Below are positions 33,929 to 35,705 of a stretch of DNA of 35,705 nucleotides, piece after piece. Numbering within the stretch: the first letter of the stretch is position 1; every line of letters starts with the position of its first letter. The DNA comes from Pirellulales bacterium (GTDB lineage Bacteria; Planctomycetota; Planctomycetia; Pirellulales; JAEUIK01): assembly GCA_019745975.1 (NCBI GenBank), contig JAIESQ010000128.1, positions 1 through 35,705 of the forward strand, written 5' to 3'. Below the pieces are notes generated by a model. It worked only from the letters and a program-made list of their open reading frames with translations, did no database searches and had not been told where the DNA came from. A program made the position numbers and the translations under genes.

Positions 33929-35090
33929 ACTCTTTGTTGCCAGAGACGACACGGTGATTCGCGACCCCGCTTCGGTCGGACACGTCTCCCTATCGGACGC
34001 CGGCAGCTCGTTGCAGGCCGACGATGCCGTGATCGGCTCGTACGGAACCGGTAATCTTCAAGTTCAAAACGCCGCCCAGTTATCGTCCAATAAGGTGACA
34101 TTGGGAGACAGAACAACCGGCGTCGGCGAAGTCCTGATTGACGGCGCCGGCTCGACCTGGACCAACACGGGCGAATTCTATGTCGGCTACGGGGGCCAAG
34201 GTAAGCTCACGATTTCCAACGGCGGCCACGTCACCGGAGGCGGAGAGGCCATCAATCCCTCTTTCATTGGCAACTCGATCGGCGCGCAGGGCGAAGTGCT
34301 GCTCACCGACCTCGGCTCGCGCTGGGAAATCAACGATCCGCTTTACGTCGGTTTCTTTGGCGATGGCTTCCTGAAGGTCCAAAGCGGCGCCACGCTGGCC
34401 AGTTCCACGTCCGCCATCGCTTTCCTCAACGGCTCCTCCGGGCACGCCGAAGTGACCGGCGCCGGGTCTGCTTGGACCGTTTCCGATGCGCTCGCCGTCG
34501 GCGGACATCCCTTCATTGCGGGAGGTGCAGGCGAGCTTGAGATATCGGCGGGTGGTTCGGTCTCCGTCGCCACCACGGCCACGGTATGGCAAACCGGCGC
34601 CGTCCAGCTCGATGCCGGTACCCTGCAAGCCACCACGATCAATCTCTCTGGCGGATCGCTAGGCGGCGTCGGGAACATTATTGGCAATCTGACGAACGCG
34701 GGCGTGCTTGAGCCCGGCAACTCCCCCGGCACGCTCAAGGTGCAAGGCGACTACACGCAGCCGAGCGCCGGACTGCTGAACTTGGAGATCGGTCCCGCGG
34801 CCTTCGATCTGCTGCAAGTCTCCGGCAATGCCAAGCTCGGCGGCACGCTTCACTTGAGTCTGTTGCCGGGCGCGACGCCGTCGGCCGGCACGACTTATGA
34901 CCTGGTGACGGCCAGCAAGTTGACCGGAACCTTCAACGTGCTCGATCTGCCCGACTTGGGGGGCGATCGCTCGTGGCGCGTGACCTATGGAGCGGACCGG
35001 TTCTCGGTGTCCGTCGTGCCCGAGCCAGAGACGATACTGATGGCCGCGATCGGCCTGGCGATCGTGCTGGGCCTGCGCCGCTGGCGTTGA
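33861..35090 (+). CDS. autotransporter-like PEP-CTERM protein, C-terminal part with sorting signal
   Basis: The frame has 409 codons and continues the beta-solenoid repeats of the previous entry (GTGALDIRAGATV, GAGSTWTNTGEFYVGYGGQG, GAGSAWTVSDALAVGG). It then has the autotransporter-type closing region GGVGNIIGNLTNAGVLEPG and SPGTLKVQGDYTQ. The C-terminus is a classical PEP-CTERM signal: VPEPE, a hydrophobic helix (AAIGLAIVLGL) and basic RRWR. PEP-CTERM proteins are processed by exosortase and anchored or released at the cell surface. No exosortase gene is in the window. ATG 33861 has no ribosome binding site, so this is most likely the rest of the gene starting at 33101, about 660 residues in total. 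Confidence 0.8.
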   Translation: MFIGMNGTGALDIRAGATVTTPKLFVARDDTVIRDPASVGHVSLSDAGSSLQADDAVIGSYGTGNLQVQNAAQLSSNKVTLGDRTTGVGEVLIDGAGSTWTNTGEFYVGYGGQGKLTISNGGHVTGGGEAINPSFIGNSIGAQGEVLLTDLGSRWEINDPLYVGFFGDGFLKVQSGATLASSTSAIAFLNGSSGHAEVTGAGSAWTVSDALAVGGHPFIAGGAGELEISAGGSVSVATTATVWQTGAVQLDAGTLQATTINLSGGSLGGVGNIIGNLTNAGVLEPGNSPGTLKVQGDYTQPSAGLLNLEIGPAAFDLLQVSGNAKLGGTLHLSLLPGATPSAGTTYDLVTASKLTGTFNVLDLPDLGGDRSWRVTYGADRFSVSVVPEPETILMAAIGLAIVLGLRRWR

Positions 35091-35112
35091 CTCTCGCTGC
35101 GTGCTGAACCAA

Positions 35113-35184
35113 GGGGACGGGAGTCGTTTCCCTGCAAAGACCAAGCGCACGGGGCGACGCAGACCGGAAACGACTCCCGTCCCC
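35113..35184. repeat. 19-bp perfect inverted repeat after the PEP-CTERM gene
   Basis: GGGGACGGGAGTCGTTTCC (35113-35131) and GGAAACGACTCCCGTCCCC (35166-35184) are perfect inverted copies with 34 bases between them. There is no U-tract. It starts 22 bases after the PEP-CTERM stop, so it could end or protect that transcript. It looks like a dispersed palindromic element of a third type. Confidence 0.8.
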
Positions 35185-35572
35185 CTCCGCGCGGCATCGG
35201 CCAGGGCGCTTTCCCAACAATCGACGCCCGATCGAGTTACGCCTCTCGCGCGCGGCCATTTTTGACCCCTTGAAAAATGTTCATAACTGTGTACAGTAAT
35301 AGGTGCGAGACTGGAGTCCTGACACGTGGGGGGGGAAACCCGTCAGGCGCGCGCCAGCCTCGGGCACTGAAAACTGAACACCGAACACTGAAAACTAACC
35401 ACAACAGGATCAAACCTGGCGCGCCGGATTGCGCGCATCGAGAACACCGACCAGCCACGCATCTCCCCCAGGGGCTTCGCGATTCATCGGAATCGTTTGT
35501 TTGAGTCGGAGCGGAGAGCTGCGTCCGAGGTGCGCGCGTGTCGCAACCAGCAATCAAGAATCGTATTGAACC
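35185..35572. other. intergenic region, no gene seen
   Basis: Contains a short tandem of GAAAACTGAACAC-like units at about 35367-35400, a pattern seen in repetitive intergenic DNA. Frames on both strands are short and lack motifs. No RNA gene was recognised. Confidence 0.4.
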
Positions 35573-35624
35573 GCGGAGGTCGCAGAGTAACCGCAGAGGC
35601 GTTACTCTCTTCGCGATCCTCCGC
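35573..35624. repeat. imperfect inverted repeat near the right edge
   Basis: Left arm 35573-35591 (GCGGAGGTCGCAGAGTAAC) and right arm 35601-35624 are complementary apart from one inserted base and one four-base gap, with a nine-base loop. It may be another dispersed palindromic element. Nothing coding is supported between it and the window end; the ATG at 35682 opens only seven codons before TGA. Confidence 0.55.
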
Positions 35625-35705
35625 GAACTCCGGTGTGCCAGGCAAAGCTTGGTTGTTCTTGTCAGTTGAAAGGTACTGATCATGGCACTTGCTCGTTCAC
35701 CATGA

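Noticed and set aside
35682-35705. ATG near the right edge as the start of a gene
   Set aside because: It reads only seven codons to TGA at the last base of the window.

Overview
The window looks like chromosomal DNA of a Planctomycetes bacterium, probably Pirellulales-like. The evidence is high GC, frequent GTG/TTG starts, FG-GAP and PEP-CTERM surface proteins, a methanopterin-linked (H4MPT) C1 gene pair, two groEL genes around one groES, and a homoserine-kinase candidate of the phosphoglycerate-mutase fold. No phage, insertion sequence, transposase or CRISPR array was seen. The assignment rests on gene content and recalled family knowledge, not on a search.

Layout. 1-2.2 kb: the tail of an upstream gene, a small membrane protein, and a secreted FG-GAP protein interrupted by one in-frame TGA followed by a SECIS-like hairpin. 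2.2-3.1 kb (minus): a nitrilase-superfamily amidohydrolase. 3.3-7.5 kb (plus): a three-subunit molybdenum hydroxylase (Fe-S, Mo, FAD) plus a small Cys-containing protein. The Fe-S subunit has lost all four ligands of its plant-type [2Fe-2S] cluster. 7.6-8.4 kb: a secreted SGNH hydrolase. 8.4-9.6 kb (minus): a nucleotidyltransferase and a HicBA toxin-antitoxin pair downstream of tRNA-Met(CAU). 9.7-16.1 kb (minus): a chaperone block, groEL-groES-groEL, terminator, dnaJ-grpE, FmdB-like zinc ribbon, yacG. 16.6-17.6 kb (minus): an M42 peptidase between two copies of a palindromic repeat.

17.9-24.6 kb (plus): an aspartate-family amino acid group with homoserine dehydrogenase, a probable homoserine kinase of the ApgM-like family, a TPR membrane protein and a four-ACT aspartokinase. 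24.6-25.6 kb (minus): a zinc-ribbon methyltransferase. 25.8-27.6 kb (plus): an H4MPT-linked ASKHA-fold protein overlapping a MfnE-like kinase. The first carries an in-frame palindromic repeat whose relative lies after hom. 27.6-32.5 kb (minus): a tightly coupled operon dxr-rseP-HAD-ATP-grasp. 33.1-35.1 kb (plus): a frameshifted autotransporter-like PEP-CTERM protein. The last 600 bases hold inverted repeats and no convincing gene.

The two most unusual signals are the candidate selenocysteine codon with its hairpin at 1104-1140, and the clean loss of one iron-sulfur cluster from an otherwise intact molybdenum hydroxylase at 3616-3678.
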